Part shown: positions 8,593 through 16,268 of the stretch, one piece after another
Numbering within the stretch: position 1 is the stretch's first letter
Layout of the letters: the number at the start of each line of letters is the position of its first letter
Source: Paraburkholderia silviterrae
GTDB lineage: Bacteria; Pseudomonadota; Gammaproteobacteria; Burkholderiales; Burkholderiaceae
Assembly: GCF_004353915.1 (NCBI RefSeq)
Contig: NZ_SMRP01000021.1
Coordinates: 62,001 to 126,000, forward strand
Reading direction: 5' to 3'
DNA length: 64,000 nt
The notes under the pieces: model-generated
Seen by the model: only the letters and a program-made list of their open reading frames with translations
Database searches by the model: none
What the model was told of the DNA's origin: nothing
Translations under genes and position numbers: made by a program

Positions 8593-9597
8593 TCAATGCA
8601 AACGCAGCAGCCCGGGAGCGTAAATGCCAATGCGCGCCGGCGGAATGTACTGATCGCCCGGCACGGCGGCCCCGGAAGCGCCGGCCGGGGCCTGCGCGCC
8701 GGACGCCGGTACGCTCGCAGCGGCGCCAGCCGGGCCTTCCAGTGTGGCCGGGGCCGCGCCGTTGGGGTATGCCGGCGTCATGCTGGCTGCCGTTGGCGCC
8801 GCAGCACGCGCAGCGCCCGATGCGGGGGCCGCTGCGCCCGCCGCGCCCTCTTCGGGCTCGCCGTAGTTCGGCGGCGGCGCACCTTCGCCGTAATCCGGCA
8901 GGTTATTCGACGCGTGACCGTCCGAGAGCTGGTATTGGCGACGCTGCAGATAGGCGTTGCGCAGGAACGAATACTTGTCGATCGCCGCGCCTTCGAGCAG
9001 ATCGCTCGCACCCAGCAGGTTCGCGCGCGAGTTGACGACGTCCAGACCGTACAGGCCCCACGACAATGCCGGTGGATCCACGTACGTGAGCGGATTGATG
9101 AAGTAGTTGCCCACGAGACCCACGCCGTCACGCACCGTGCTCGGGCCGAAGAGCGGCAGCACGAGGTAGGGGCCGGGCGGCACGCCATAGTGGCCGAGCG
9201 TGAGGCCGAAGTCCTGGTTGTGCTTGGGCAGCTTGGCGAGCGTCGCCACGTCGAACAGACCGCCCAGGCCGAAGACCGTGTTGATCACGATCCGCATGAT
9301 GTCCTCGACGCCATCGGTGATCTTCAACTGCAGGAAGTTGTTCGCCGCATTGTAGACGTCGCCGATATTCGAGAAGAAGTTCGTCACGCTGTTGCGCACC
9401 GGCTGCGGCGTAACTTTCACGTAGCCCTGCGCAACCGGCTTGAGCGCGTACTGGTCGATCTTGTCGTTGAAGGTGTAAACCGTGCGGTTGAAGCCTTCCC
9501 ACGGATCGTCCTTCGAAGGCGTCTGCACCGTCGAGCATGCCGTCAGCGTGAGCGCCGCAACGCCAATCGTGATCGCGCGCATGCGAATGGTCATCAT
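8593..9597 (-). CDS. mlaA: Outer-membrane lipoprotein MlaA (VacJ)
   Basis: Removes mislocalised phospholipid from the outer leaflet of the outer membrane and passes it to MlaC. The 334-residue precursor has a lipoprotein signal with lipobox LTAC (Cys21) and the family core DPWEGFNRTVYTFND, then the PFFGPSTVRDG-type segment (here LPLFGPSTVRDGVG). The last 95 or so residues are a low-complexity Ala/Pro/Gly tail absent from E. coli MlaA (about 250 residues). The start at 9597 follows an AAGGAG site. Here mlaA lies inside the mla operon, 11 bp after mlaD, unlike in E. coli, where it is unlinked. Confidence 0.94.
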   Translation of the reverse strand: MMTIRMRAITIGVAALTLTACSTVQTPSKDDPWEGFNRTVYTFNDKIDQYALKPVAQGYVKVTPQPVRNSVTNFFSNIGDVYNAANNFLQLKITDGVEDIMRIVINTVFGLGGLFDVATLAKLPKHNQDFGLTLGHYGVPPGPYLVLPLFGPSTVRDGVGLVGNYFINPLTYVDPPALSWGLYGLDVVNSRANLLGASDLLEGAAIDKYSFLRNAYLQRRQYQLSDGHASNNLPDYGEGAPPPNYGEPEEGAAGAAAPASGAARAAAPTAASMTPAYPNGAAPATLEGPAGAAASVPASGAQAPAGASGAAVPGDQYIPPARIGIYAPGLLRLH

Positions 9598-9608
9598 CTT
9601 TATTCTCC

Positions 9609-10253
9609 TTATTGCGCCGCCGCGCCCGAGCCGGCCGGCGCCGGTACGGGTGCTGTAGCCGGTGCGGCGCTCTCGCCGCCCGCGGCCCCGTTTGCTGCGC
9701 CGCTCGCACCGTTGCCGGCGCTGCTGCCCGTGGTGTTGCCCGTGTTATTGCCAGTGCTGTTGCCCGCGCTATTGCCCGACTTCGCGGCACCCGAATCGGC
9801 CGCCTTGCTGTAGAGGAATTGGCCGATCAGGTTCTCGAGCACGATCGCCGACTGCGTCATGGAGATAGTGTCGCCGGCCTTGAGCATTTCGGTGTCGCCG
9901 CCCGGCTCCAGCCCGATGTACTGCTCGCCGAGCAGGCCCGAGGTCAGGATCTTCGCCGACGTGTCCTTCGGGAACTGATACTGCTGGTCGAGGTTGATCG
10001 TGACGAGCGCCTGATAGGTGTTCGTGTCGAAGCCGATCGACGTCACCCGGCCCACCGTCACGCCCGCGCTCTTCACGGGCGCGCGCGGCTTGAGGCCACC
10101 GATGTTGTCGAACTTGAGCTTGACCGCGTAGGTCGGCTGGAACGAAAGCGAGCTCATGTTGCCGGCCTTCAGCGCGAGAAACAGCAGCGCAATGAAGCCC
10201 AGCACCACGAACAGGCCGACCCAGAAGTCGAGAGCAGTCTTTTTCATCGTCAT
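9609..10253 (-). CDS. mlaD: MCE-domain lipid-binding protein MlaD
   Basis: Inner-membrane-anchored MCE protein that forms the periplasmic hexameric ring of MlaFEDB. The 214-residue product has one N-terminal membrane helix (residues 10-29, ending in LFLALKAGN), then the MCE domain with GLKPRAPVKSAGVTVGRV and the LLGEQYIGLEPGG turn. The C-terminal 60 residues are Gly/Ser/Asn/Thr/Ala-rich, part of them encoded by a 12-bp repeat. Start at 10253 or, 6 nt later, at 10247 (MKKTALDF); the site upstream is weak for both. Confidence 0.94.
   Translation of the reverse strand: MTMKKTALDFWVGLFVVLGFIALLFLALKAGNMSSLSFQPTYAVKLKFDNIGGLKPRAPVKSAGVTVGRVTSIGFDTNTYQALVTINLDQQYQFPKDTSAKILTSGLLGEQYIGLEPGGDTEMLKAGDTISMTQSAIVLENLIGQFLYSKAADSGAAKSGNSAGNSTGNNTGNTTGSSAGNGASGAANGAAGGESAAPATAPVPAPAGSGAAAQ
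9712..9783. repeat. Six 12-bp repeats encoding the MlaD tail
   Basis: Six 12-bp units, TTGCCCGTGTTA-like on the plus strand, start at 9712, 9724, 9736, 9748, 9760 and 9772. Each encodes a four-residue step rich in Gly and Asn (such as GNST, GNNT, GNTT) in the disordered C-terminus of MlaD. The unit is a multiple of three, so copy-number change would keep frame. Confidence 0.8.
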
Positions 10254-10347
10254 CCCAATGAGAATCCGTTGCGGCGGCGCCATGCACGAGGCGCCTGCCG
10301 CGCAGCCCGGGCGCCGCGCCGTCACGGCGGGCACCCGCGCCAAATAC

Positions 10348-11124
10348 TTAGCTGAACATCAGCGCGGTGAGCAGGAAGTCGAGGCCCAGCACCGCGAGCG
10401 ACGCGTACACGACGGTCTTGGTGGTCGCGCGCGACACGCCTTCGGGCGTGGGCTTGGCCTCGTAGCCCTGATACAGCGCCGTGAACGTCACCGCGAAACC
10501 GAACACGATGCTCTTGACCACGCCATTGCCCACGTCGGCCCAGACGTCCACGCCGCCTTGCATCTGCGACCAGAACGCGCCGGCGTCCACGCCGATCAGC
10601 AGCACGCCCACCACGTAGCCACCCAGAATACCGACCGCGCTGAAGATGGCCGCCAGAATGGGCATGGCGATCACGCCCGCCCACATGCGCGGCGCCACGA
10701 CGACGCGCACGGGGTCCACCGCCATCATTTCCATGGCCGTGAGCTGCTCGCCCGCCTTCATGAGACCGATTTCGGCCGTGAGCGAGGTGCCCGCGCGGCC
10801 CGCGAACAGCAGCGCTGTGACCACCGGGCCGAGCTCGCGCACGAGCGAGAGCGCGACCAGCAGCCCGAGCGCCTGCTCGGAGCCGTAGCGGTTGAGCGTG
10901 TAGTAACCCTGCAAGCCCAGCACGAAGCCGACGAACAGACCCGACACCGCGATGATGAGCAGCGAATAATTACCGACGAAGTGGATCTGCTTCGTGACAA
11001 GGCGCGGACGGCGCACCAGTGGGAAGAATTCCAGCACGAGGCGCACGAAAAAGCGCGTGGCATGGCCCGCGCGCGCGATCGAGTCGAGAACCGCGCGGCC
11101 GAGCGAGCTGATGGCGCCGGTCAT
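10348..11124 (-). CDS. mlaE: Phospholipid ABC transporter permease MlaE
   Basis: Membrane subunit of MlaFEDB, 258 residues with five or so hydrophobic helices. Family blocks include GLFVGFVLGLQGYYTL, LVRELGPVVTALLFAGRAGTSLTAEIG and MKAGEQLTAMEMMAVDPVR. It overlaps mlaF by 4 bp and precedes mlaD by about 95 bp. Function as the lipid-conducting permease follows from the family and the operon. Confidence 0.95.
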   Translation of the reverse strand: MTGAISSLGRAVLDSIARAGHATRFFVRLVLEFFPLVRRPRLVTKQIHFVGNYSLLIIAVSGLFVGFVLGLQGYYTLNRYGSEQALGLLVALSLVRELGPVVTALLFAGRAGTSLTAEIGLMKAGEQLTAMEMMAVDPVRVVVAPRMWAGVIAMPILAAIFSAVGILGGYVVGVLLIGVDAGAFWSQMQGGVDVWADVGNGVVKSIVFGFAVTFTALYQGYEAKPTPEGVSRATTKTVVYASLAVLGLDFLLTALMFS

Positions 11125-11945
11125 GAGCGGCCTCCGCCAATGCCGAAGTCCGCGTCGAGCGAGACGTTCGTGGGGTAGTGAAAGCGGAACGGGCCGTCCG
11201 GCGCACCGTCGATGAACTGGCGCACGATCGGGTCGGTCGAGGCGCGCAGTTCGGCGGGCGTGCCCTCCACCTGAACGCGGCCGTTCGCGAGGAAGTACAC
11301 ATAGTCGGCAATCGCGAACGATTCCGGCACGTCGTGCGTGACGAGGATCGACGTGGCGCCGAGCGCGTCGTTCAGCGTGCGGATCAGGTTCGCGGTGATG
11401 CCAAGAGAAATGGGGTCGAGACCGGCAAACGGCTCGTCGTACATCATGAGCTCGGGGTCGAGCGCGATGGCGCGCGCGAGCGCCACGCGCCGCGCCATGC
11501 CGCCCGAAATCTCCGAAGGCGCGAGGTCTCGCGCGCCGCGCAGGCCCACGGCATTGAGCTTCATGAGCACGAGGTCGCGGATCAGCTCTTCGGGAAGATC
11601 GGTGTGTTCGCGCAGCGCGAACGCGACGTTCTCGAATACCGACATGTCGGTGAACAGCGCGCCGAACTGGAACAGCATGCCCATCTTCCGGCGCAGCGCG
11701 TAAAGGCCTTCGCGCGACTGCGCGCCGATGTCCTGCCCATGGAACAGCACCTGGCCGCGCTGGGCGCGCACGAGGCCGCCGATCAGGCGCAGCACCGTGG
11801 TCTTGCCGCCGCCCGAGCCGCCCATGACCGCGACCACCTGACCGCGCCGAAAGCGCATGTTCAGTCCGGACAGGACGAGCCGGTCGCCGCCGTAGCCGAA
11901 GTCGACGTCGCGCAGCTCCAGAAGGGTCTCAGAGTTTGAGGGCAC
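11121..11945 (-). CDS. mlaF: Phospholipid ABC transporter ATPase MlaF
   Basis: Drives lipid transport by the Mla complex. With a GTG start at 11945 the protein has 274 residues. Walker A is GGSGGGKTT (about residues 42-50), the signature ISGGMARR, and Walker B LMMYDEPFAGLDP. The GTG (reading VPSNSETLLELRDVDFGYG) is the last start before the conserved core; codons upstream belong to the same open frame but look non-coding and contain a TATAAT. First gene of the mla operon F-E-D-A-C-B. Confidence 0.93.
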   Translation of the reverse strand: MPSNSETLLELRDVDFGYGGDRLVLSGLNMRFRRGQVVAVMGGSGGGKTTVLRLIGGLVRAQRGQVLFHGQDIGAQSREGLYALRRKMGMLFQFGALFTDMSVFENVAFALREHTDLPEELIRDLVLMKLNAVGLRGARDLAPSEISGGMARRVALARAIALDPELMMYDEPFAGLDPISLGITANLIRTLNDALGATSILVTHDVPESFAIADYVYFLANGRVQVEGTPAELRASTDPIVRQFIDGAPDGPFRFHYPTNVSLDADFGIGGGRS

Positions 11946-11976
11946 GTAGCAGGCAGTCCATTTACACGAAGGCCGG

Positions 11977-11982
11977 ATTATA
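11977..11982 (-). promoter_or_regulatory. Possible -10 box of the mla operon
   Basis: A perfect TATAAT on the minus strand lies 31 bp before the mlaF GTG. The -35 at 17 bp (CGGCAG) is poor. If used, the mRNA leader would be only about 25 nt. The 169-bp gap to thiE holds nothing else clear; a GC-rich stem beyond the thiE stop lacks a T tract. Confidence 0.4.
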
Positions 11983-12114
11983 GGGCCATCGTGTGAATGC
12001 TGCCGTGACACGCCCAAGCCCCTTGATACAAGTCGGGCAACCCCGAGGGGCTCCGCGGCTCGCTCCTCGCCGACAGCCGCGTCTGGGGGCGCGGCCAATG
12101 GCGAGGCGGGCTAA

Positions 12115-13224
12115 TTATTGCGTAAACGCGTTGCGCAACGCAGCAACGGCGGCAGCCGGGTCGGCGGCCTCGGTGACCGCGCGCACGACCGCCGCGCTGG
12201 GCGCCCGCGTGGCGAGCACGGCAGGCAGCGCGGCGAAGTCGATGCCGCCGATCGCGACCATCGGCACCACGCCGTCGAGCAGCAACACGTAGCGCGCGAG
12301 GCGTGCGAGCCCCTGGGGCGCGGTCGGCATCGCCTTGGTCGTGGTGGCGAACACGGCGCCGCACGCGATGTAGCTCGGCCGGAAATGCAGTGCGGTGAGC
12401 ATCTCGAAATAGCCGTGCGTCGAAAGACCGAGGCGGATGCCCGAGGCGGCGAGCGCGGCCAGATCCGCCTCGCGCAGATCCTCCTGCCCCAGGTGCACGC
12501 CGTACGCGCCCGCGGCCATCGCCGCCTGCCAATGGTCGTTGATGAACAACTGCGCGCCGTGCTTGCGCCCCGCCGCAACGCAGCGCTCGATCTCTTGCGT
12601 GAGCGCAGCGGACTTCGGCTGCTTGCTGCGCAGCTGCACGGTCTTCACGCCGTAGTCGAGCACGCGCTCGACCCAGTCGGCGGTGGGCAGCACGGGATAG
12701 AGGCCGAGCTTCGCGGGACACGGCGCAAACGGCTGCGCGGGCGCCGCCGGCAGACCGAGCACGCGCGGAAAGCGGGCGATGTCGACGGGCCACGCGTCGG
12801 CCTGCTGCTCGTCGCCGTCGCGCCAGGCGAGCGCCAGCACGAGCGCGTCGTGCGGATCGAAGCCGCAGTCGAGGAACGCCGCGAGCGCCGGGATCCAGTC
12901 TTCGGCAAGCGCGCCCTCGAGCGCGTAGCGCTCGCCGCCCAGATGCAGCGTTGCGCGGCCGGACGCCGGCGTCCCAGCAGCCTCGATCACGCCCGCGCCA
13001 TCGGTCATCCAGCGCGCGATATTCGCGAGATGCGGCCCGGCGTCGGTCACGACGATCAGGTCACCACCGTTGGGCGCGTCGGGCGGCGTGAGGCACAGGC
13101 GCCACGGGGCGTGCGTGGGCGCCCAGTCGCCGAGGCGCGCGCGAATGCGCTCCGCCGTTTCGGTGAGCTCGTCCGCGGGCGGCCAGAACAGCTCGCGGTC
13201 CTTGAGTCGCAGCGTTTGAGTCAT
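12115..13224 (-). CDS. thiE: Thiamine-phosphate synthase ThiE with extra N-terminal region
   Basis: Joins hydroxymethylpyrimidine diphosphate and thiazole phosphate to thiamine phosphate. Of 369 residues, the C-terminal part from about residue 173 is a standard ThiE barrel: TVQLRSKQ, INDHW, GVHLGQEDL, GLSTHG and VAIGGI are visible. The first 170 residues are extra. Part of them (FLDCGFDPHDALVLALAWRD, about 117-136, then a WP/FPRV linker) resembles the end of the ThiD kinase domain and linker in ThiD-ThiE fusions, but no complete kinase is present. The ATG overlaps the thiG stop by 4 bp. Last gene of the thi operon. Confidence 0.92.
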   Translation of the reverse strand: MTQTLRLKDRELFWPPADELTETAERIRARLGDWAPTHAPWRLCLTPPDAPNGGDLIVVTDAGPHLANIARWMTDGAGVIEAAGTPASGRATLHLGGERYALEGALAEDWIPALAAFLDCGFDPHDALVLALAWRDGDEQQADAWPVDIARFPRVLGLPAAPAQPFAPCPAKLGLYPVLPTADWVERVLDYGVKTVQLRSKQPKSAALTQEIERCVAAGRKHGAQLFINDHWQAAMAAGAYGVHLGQEDLREADLAALAASGIRLGLSTHGYFEMLTALHFRPSYIACGAVFATTTKAMPTAPQGLARLARYVLLLDGVVPMVAIGGIDFAALPAVLATRAPSAAVVRAVTEAADPAAAVAALRNAFTQ

Positions 13225-14036
13225 TGCTTGCCTCCATCCTGATGCCAGAACGGCATGCCGACCACTGGCGTGCTCGCCACGGCCGCCTCGCGCTCGGCCA
13301 TCGGCCCGGCGAGAAATGCGGTGCGGCCCGCCTCGACGCCCAGCGCGAACGCGCGCGCCATCGCGTCGGGGTGCGTGGCCTGTGCCACGGCCGTGTTCAG
13401 CAGCACGCCGTCGAAGCCCCACTCCATCACTTGCGCCGCGTGCGACGGCAAGCCGAGGCCCGCGTCGACGATCAGCGGCACGTCGGGCAAGCGCTCGCGC
13501 AGCACGCGCAGGCCGTACGGATTGATCACACCCTTGCCCGTGCCGATGGGCGCGCCCCACGGCATCAGCGCCTCGCAGCCCGCGTCGAGCAGACGCCGGC
13601 CGATCACGAGGTCTTCGGTGCAGTACGGCAGCACCTTGAAGCCGTCCTTCACGAGGCGCGAGGCGGCTTCGATCAGGCCCACCGGGTCCGGCTGCAGCGT
13701 GTAGTCGTCGCCGATCAGCTCGAGCTTGATCCAGTCGGTTTCGAAGACTTCGCGCGCCATGTGCGCCGTCGTCACCGCCTCGTTGACGGTGAGACAGCCC
13801 GCCGTGTTCGGCAGGAACGGCACGCCGTGGCGCTTGAGCAAGTCGAAAAAGCCGGCAACTGCGGTGCCGTCGTTCATCTGGCGGCGCAGTGCAACGGTGA
13901 TCATGCCGGGGCGAGCGGCCTCCATCGAATCGGAGAGCGCTTGCAGCGACGGATAGCGCGAGGTGCCGAGCAGCACGCGGCTCGCGAACGTTTCGCCGTA
14001 GAGCGTGAGGGCGTCGGCGGTCTGGATGGTAGTCAT
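13221..14036 (-). CDS. thiG: Thiazole synthase ThiG
   Basis: Builds the thiazole phosphate ring from deoxyxylulose phosphate, the ThiO product dehydroglycine and the sulfur carried on ThiS. The 271-residue TIM-barrel protein has the Schiff-base lysine in DWIKLELIGD (Lys104), plus GTSRYPS and MPWGAPIGTGKG loops typical of the family. Start MTTIQTADALTLYG chosen over a further 30-nt upstream option with no homology. It is 98 bp after thiS and overlaps thiE by 4 bp. Confidence 0.96.
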   Translation of the reverse strand: MTTIQTADALTLYGETFASRVLLGTSRYPSLQALSDSMEAARPGMITVALRRQMNDGTAVAGFFDLLKRHGVPFLPNTAGCLTVNEAVTTAHMAREVFETDWIKLELIGDDYTLQPDPVGLIEAASRLVKDGFKVLPYCTEDLVIGRRLLDAGCEALMPWGAPIGTGKGVINPYGLRVLRERLPDVPLIVDAGLGLPSHAAQVMEWGFDGVLLNTAVAQATHPDAMARAFALGVEAGRTAFLAGPMAEREAAVASTPVVGMPFWHQDGGKQ

Positions 14037-14134
14037 GGCGTGAATCCTGGGCGGGTGGCGACGCACGGGCGGCGCGCGGGGTACCTAAAGCCGCAACAAA
14101 AGCAGCGACAAAAGCGGGCTGATCGCGCGCGCGA

Positions 14135-14332
14135 TCAGCCGCCGGCCACCGGGCTGACGACGTCGAGGCGGTCACCCGCCGAAAGCGTGCGCGCACCGTG
14201 CTGGGTGCGCGTCACGAAATCGCCGTTCACGGCGACGGCAAACGGCGGACGCGCACCGAATGCGGCGAGCGCATCGGCAACGGTCGCGCCTTCGGGCAGC
14301 GTGAGCGGCTTCTGGTTGATCTGAATATCCAT
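14135..14332 (-). CDS. thiS: Sulfur carrier protein ThiS
   Basis: Ubiquitin-like 65-residue carrier that delivers sulfur as a C-terminal thiocarboxylate to ThiG. The product begins MDIQINQKPLTLPEGATVADAL and ends in the required Gly-Gly (DVVSPVAGG). The adenylating partner (ThiF/MoeB type) is not in the window. Lies between thiO and thiG in the riboswitch-controlled operon. Confidence 0.95.
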   Translation of the reverse strand: MDIQINQKPLTLPEGATVADALAAFGARPPFAVAVNGDFVTRTQHGARTLSAGDRLDVVSPVAGG

Positions 14333-14483
14333 GGCAATTCGTCTGACTACGTTGTTTCCGGCAAGGCGCAAACCATGCGCCTCATCTCCTGTTTGCGGTG
14401 TCGCGCTCGCGGGCCTTCGCTGTCGCCCGGCCCGCCAGCGCACTCACGTCGCTTCAAGGCCTCTCAAGGAGGCTCAAGCGGGC

Positions 14484-15689
14484 TCAAGCGGGCTCGCGCG
14501 CGCCCTGCATGTGGCGAGCGTGCAGCATCGACGCCCAGCGCGATTCGTGGCGCAGCGACTCGAAGGCGTCGGCATCGGCGAGCTGGCCCGCCAGCAGCGC
14601 CTGGGCGACGCGCACCGCTTCGTCGGCCACAGCGGGCGCGATCATGAAGCCGTGGCGATAGAGCCCGTTCACGCGCAGCGTCTCGCCGCCGTCCCAGATG
14701 AGCGCGGGACGATGATCGGGAAGCGTCGGTCGGCACTGCGAATTGAGCTCGAGAATACGCGCCTCGCCGAACGCCGGATGCACGGCGAACGCCGCGCTCA
14801 GCAATTCGAGCGCCGAGCGCACGCTCACGGGCGAGCGGTCCTCGCCCTCGATCTCGGTTGCGCCGATCACATAGAGATCGTCCTGTTTCGGCGCGATATA
14901 CAGCGGATAGCGCGGGTGCAGCAAGCGCACGGGGCGCTTGAGGCCGATGCCCGGTGCGTGCACGCGCGCCACTTCCCCGCGAATGCCGCGCAGCGCAGGC
15001 AGCACGGGCTTGGCGCCGAGGCCCCGGCAGTCGATCGTCACGCGTGCGCGCGGCAGGCTCGCGTCGTCCACGCTCGTGTGCCAGTGCGTTTCTGCGCCGC
15101 GTTGCTCGAGGCCCGCGGCCAGCGCCGCCAGCGCCTGACGGTTGTCGAGCTGCCCTTCGCCGCCAAGCAGCCAGCCGCGCGCGAAGCGCCCGGCGAGCGC
15201 CGGCTCGGCGGCGTCGAGCTGCGCGCCCTGCAGTGTCGTGAAATTCGCGTCGGCAAGCTCGCGTGGCGCGTTTGCGCGCACGCGGCGCTCGAACAAGGGC
15301 GCCTCGGTGCGGTCGGCGTGATGCCAGACCACGAGCGTGCCGTTGCGCTGGAAAAACACGGGCTCGGGCAGCTCGGCGAGAATGCGCGGCCATGTCTCGA
15401 GCGAGGCGACGCCCAGCTCGGTGATCAACAGCTCGGCGACAGCGGCCTCGGCGAGCGGCGCGAGCATGGCCGCCGCGATCCAGGCGGCCGACTCCCCGCC
15501 CTCGGGCCCGCCGCGCTCGTAGAGCGCCACGCGATGCCCCGCGCCCGCGAGGCGCCACGCAACGAGGCGTCCGCATAGCCCGCCGCCTAGCACGGCAAAA
15601 TCAGGCAATGCTGACGAGGCGCGCACGGGCGTCTGGCCGCCGGCCAAAACCGGGGAATGATCAGAATAAGGTGCAGAAGAGGCGGTCAT
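14484..15689 (-). CDS. thiO: FAD-dependent glycine oxidase ThiO
   Basis: Oxidises glycine to the imine used in thiazole formation; replaces the ThiH route of enterobacteria and needs oxygen. The 401-residue protein has an N-terminal FAD-binding fold (AVLGGGLCGRLVAWRLAGAGH, with the acidic YERGG strand end) after a 30-residue non-conserved leader, and a C-terminal GLYRHGFMIAPAVADEAVR segment typical of DAO-family enzymes. The ATG at 15689 follows an AAAGGGAT site. It is the first gene after the TPP riboswitch; its 190-nt downstream leader contains a CCGGC/GCCGG stem. Confidence 0.92.
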   Translation of the reverse strand: MTASSAPYSDHSPVLAGGQTPVRASSALPDFAVLGGGLCGRLVAWRLAGAGHRVALYERGGPEGGESAAWIAAAMLAPLAEAAVAELLITELGVASLETWPRILAELPEPVFFQRNGTLVVWHHADRTEAPLFERRVRANAPRELADANFTTLQGAQLDAAEPALAGRFARGWLLGGEGQLDNRQALAALAAGLEQRGAETHWHTSVDDASLPRARVTIDCRGLGAKPVLPALRGIRGEVARVHAPGIGLKRPVRLLHPRYPLYIAPKQDDLYVIGATEIEGEDRSPVSVRSALELLSAAFAVHPAFGEARILELNSQCRPTLPDHRPALIWDGGETLRVNGLYRHGFMIAPAVADEAVRVAQALLAGQLADADAFESLRHESRWASMLHARHMQGAREPA

Positions 15690-15877
15690 CGTATCCCTTT
15701 CGTACGGCAACAAGCATGCGTACCCAAGGACGAAACCGGCTGGCAAGGCCGGCCGTGCAAACGACGCGAAGCGCAAAAAAATCACTATGCGCAGCGCGTG
15801 CTGCCCGGCGGGAATCTGGACGCCTGAACGAATCCAGTCGAATCGACTGATCAATGGCGCGAGCAAGACTTTCCGGA

Positions 15878-15970
15878 AACTTCCCGCGCCGGTATTACCC
15901 GGATCGGGTGCGAAGGGTCTCTCTCAGCCTCACTGCGGCATGCCAGGCATACCGGTGAAGCACCCCTGTT
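15878..15970 (-). promoter_or_regulatory. TPP riboswitch (THI box) controlling thiOSGE
   Basis: On the minus strand the leader contains, in order, the conserved blocks ACAGGGGTGC, GGCTGAGAGAGACCC, ACCCGATCCGGGTAAT and ACCGGCGCGGGAA. These are the hallmark segments of the thiamine pyrophosphate aptamer (the CUGAGA core and the GGGUAAUACCGGCG helix). The aptamer ends about 190 nt before the thiO start. No T-rich terminator follows it, so control may be at translation or by Rho; that part is inference. In the family, TPP binding lowers expression. Confidence 0.95.
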
Positions 15971-15982
15971 TCGTCAGCGGTC

Positions 15983-16012
15983 ATTAGACCACAAAAGACG
16001 CGCGCGCCGCAA
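15983..16012 (-). promoter_or_regulatory. Probable promoter of the thi operon
   Basis: Reading the minus strand, TTGCGG (16012-16007) and an extended -10, TG-G-TCTAAT (TCTAAT at 15988-15983), are 18 bp apart. Transcription would begin just before the TPP aptamer, as expected. Confidence 0.6.
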
Positions 16013-16268
16013 ACGGGCCGGGCGCCAGGCGTTTGCGCTCTGGCACAATGCCCAAACCGGTGCAAACCGCCCAGCTTGCGCGGGCGGTGAGACAATGTCG
16101 AACCCCCACACGCAGCCTTGCGCGTGATCCCGCGCGAGGCGACCGGAAGCCGCGCGCGTGCCATTAAGACTCGCTTAAGCGGCTCGGGACACAATCGCAG
16201 CGCCACGGCGCCGCGTACGGCGGACATCGTCTATTCCGGCCGCGGGCCGGCACAACATCAGGACGCAC

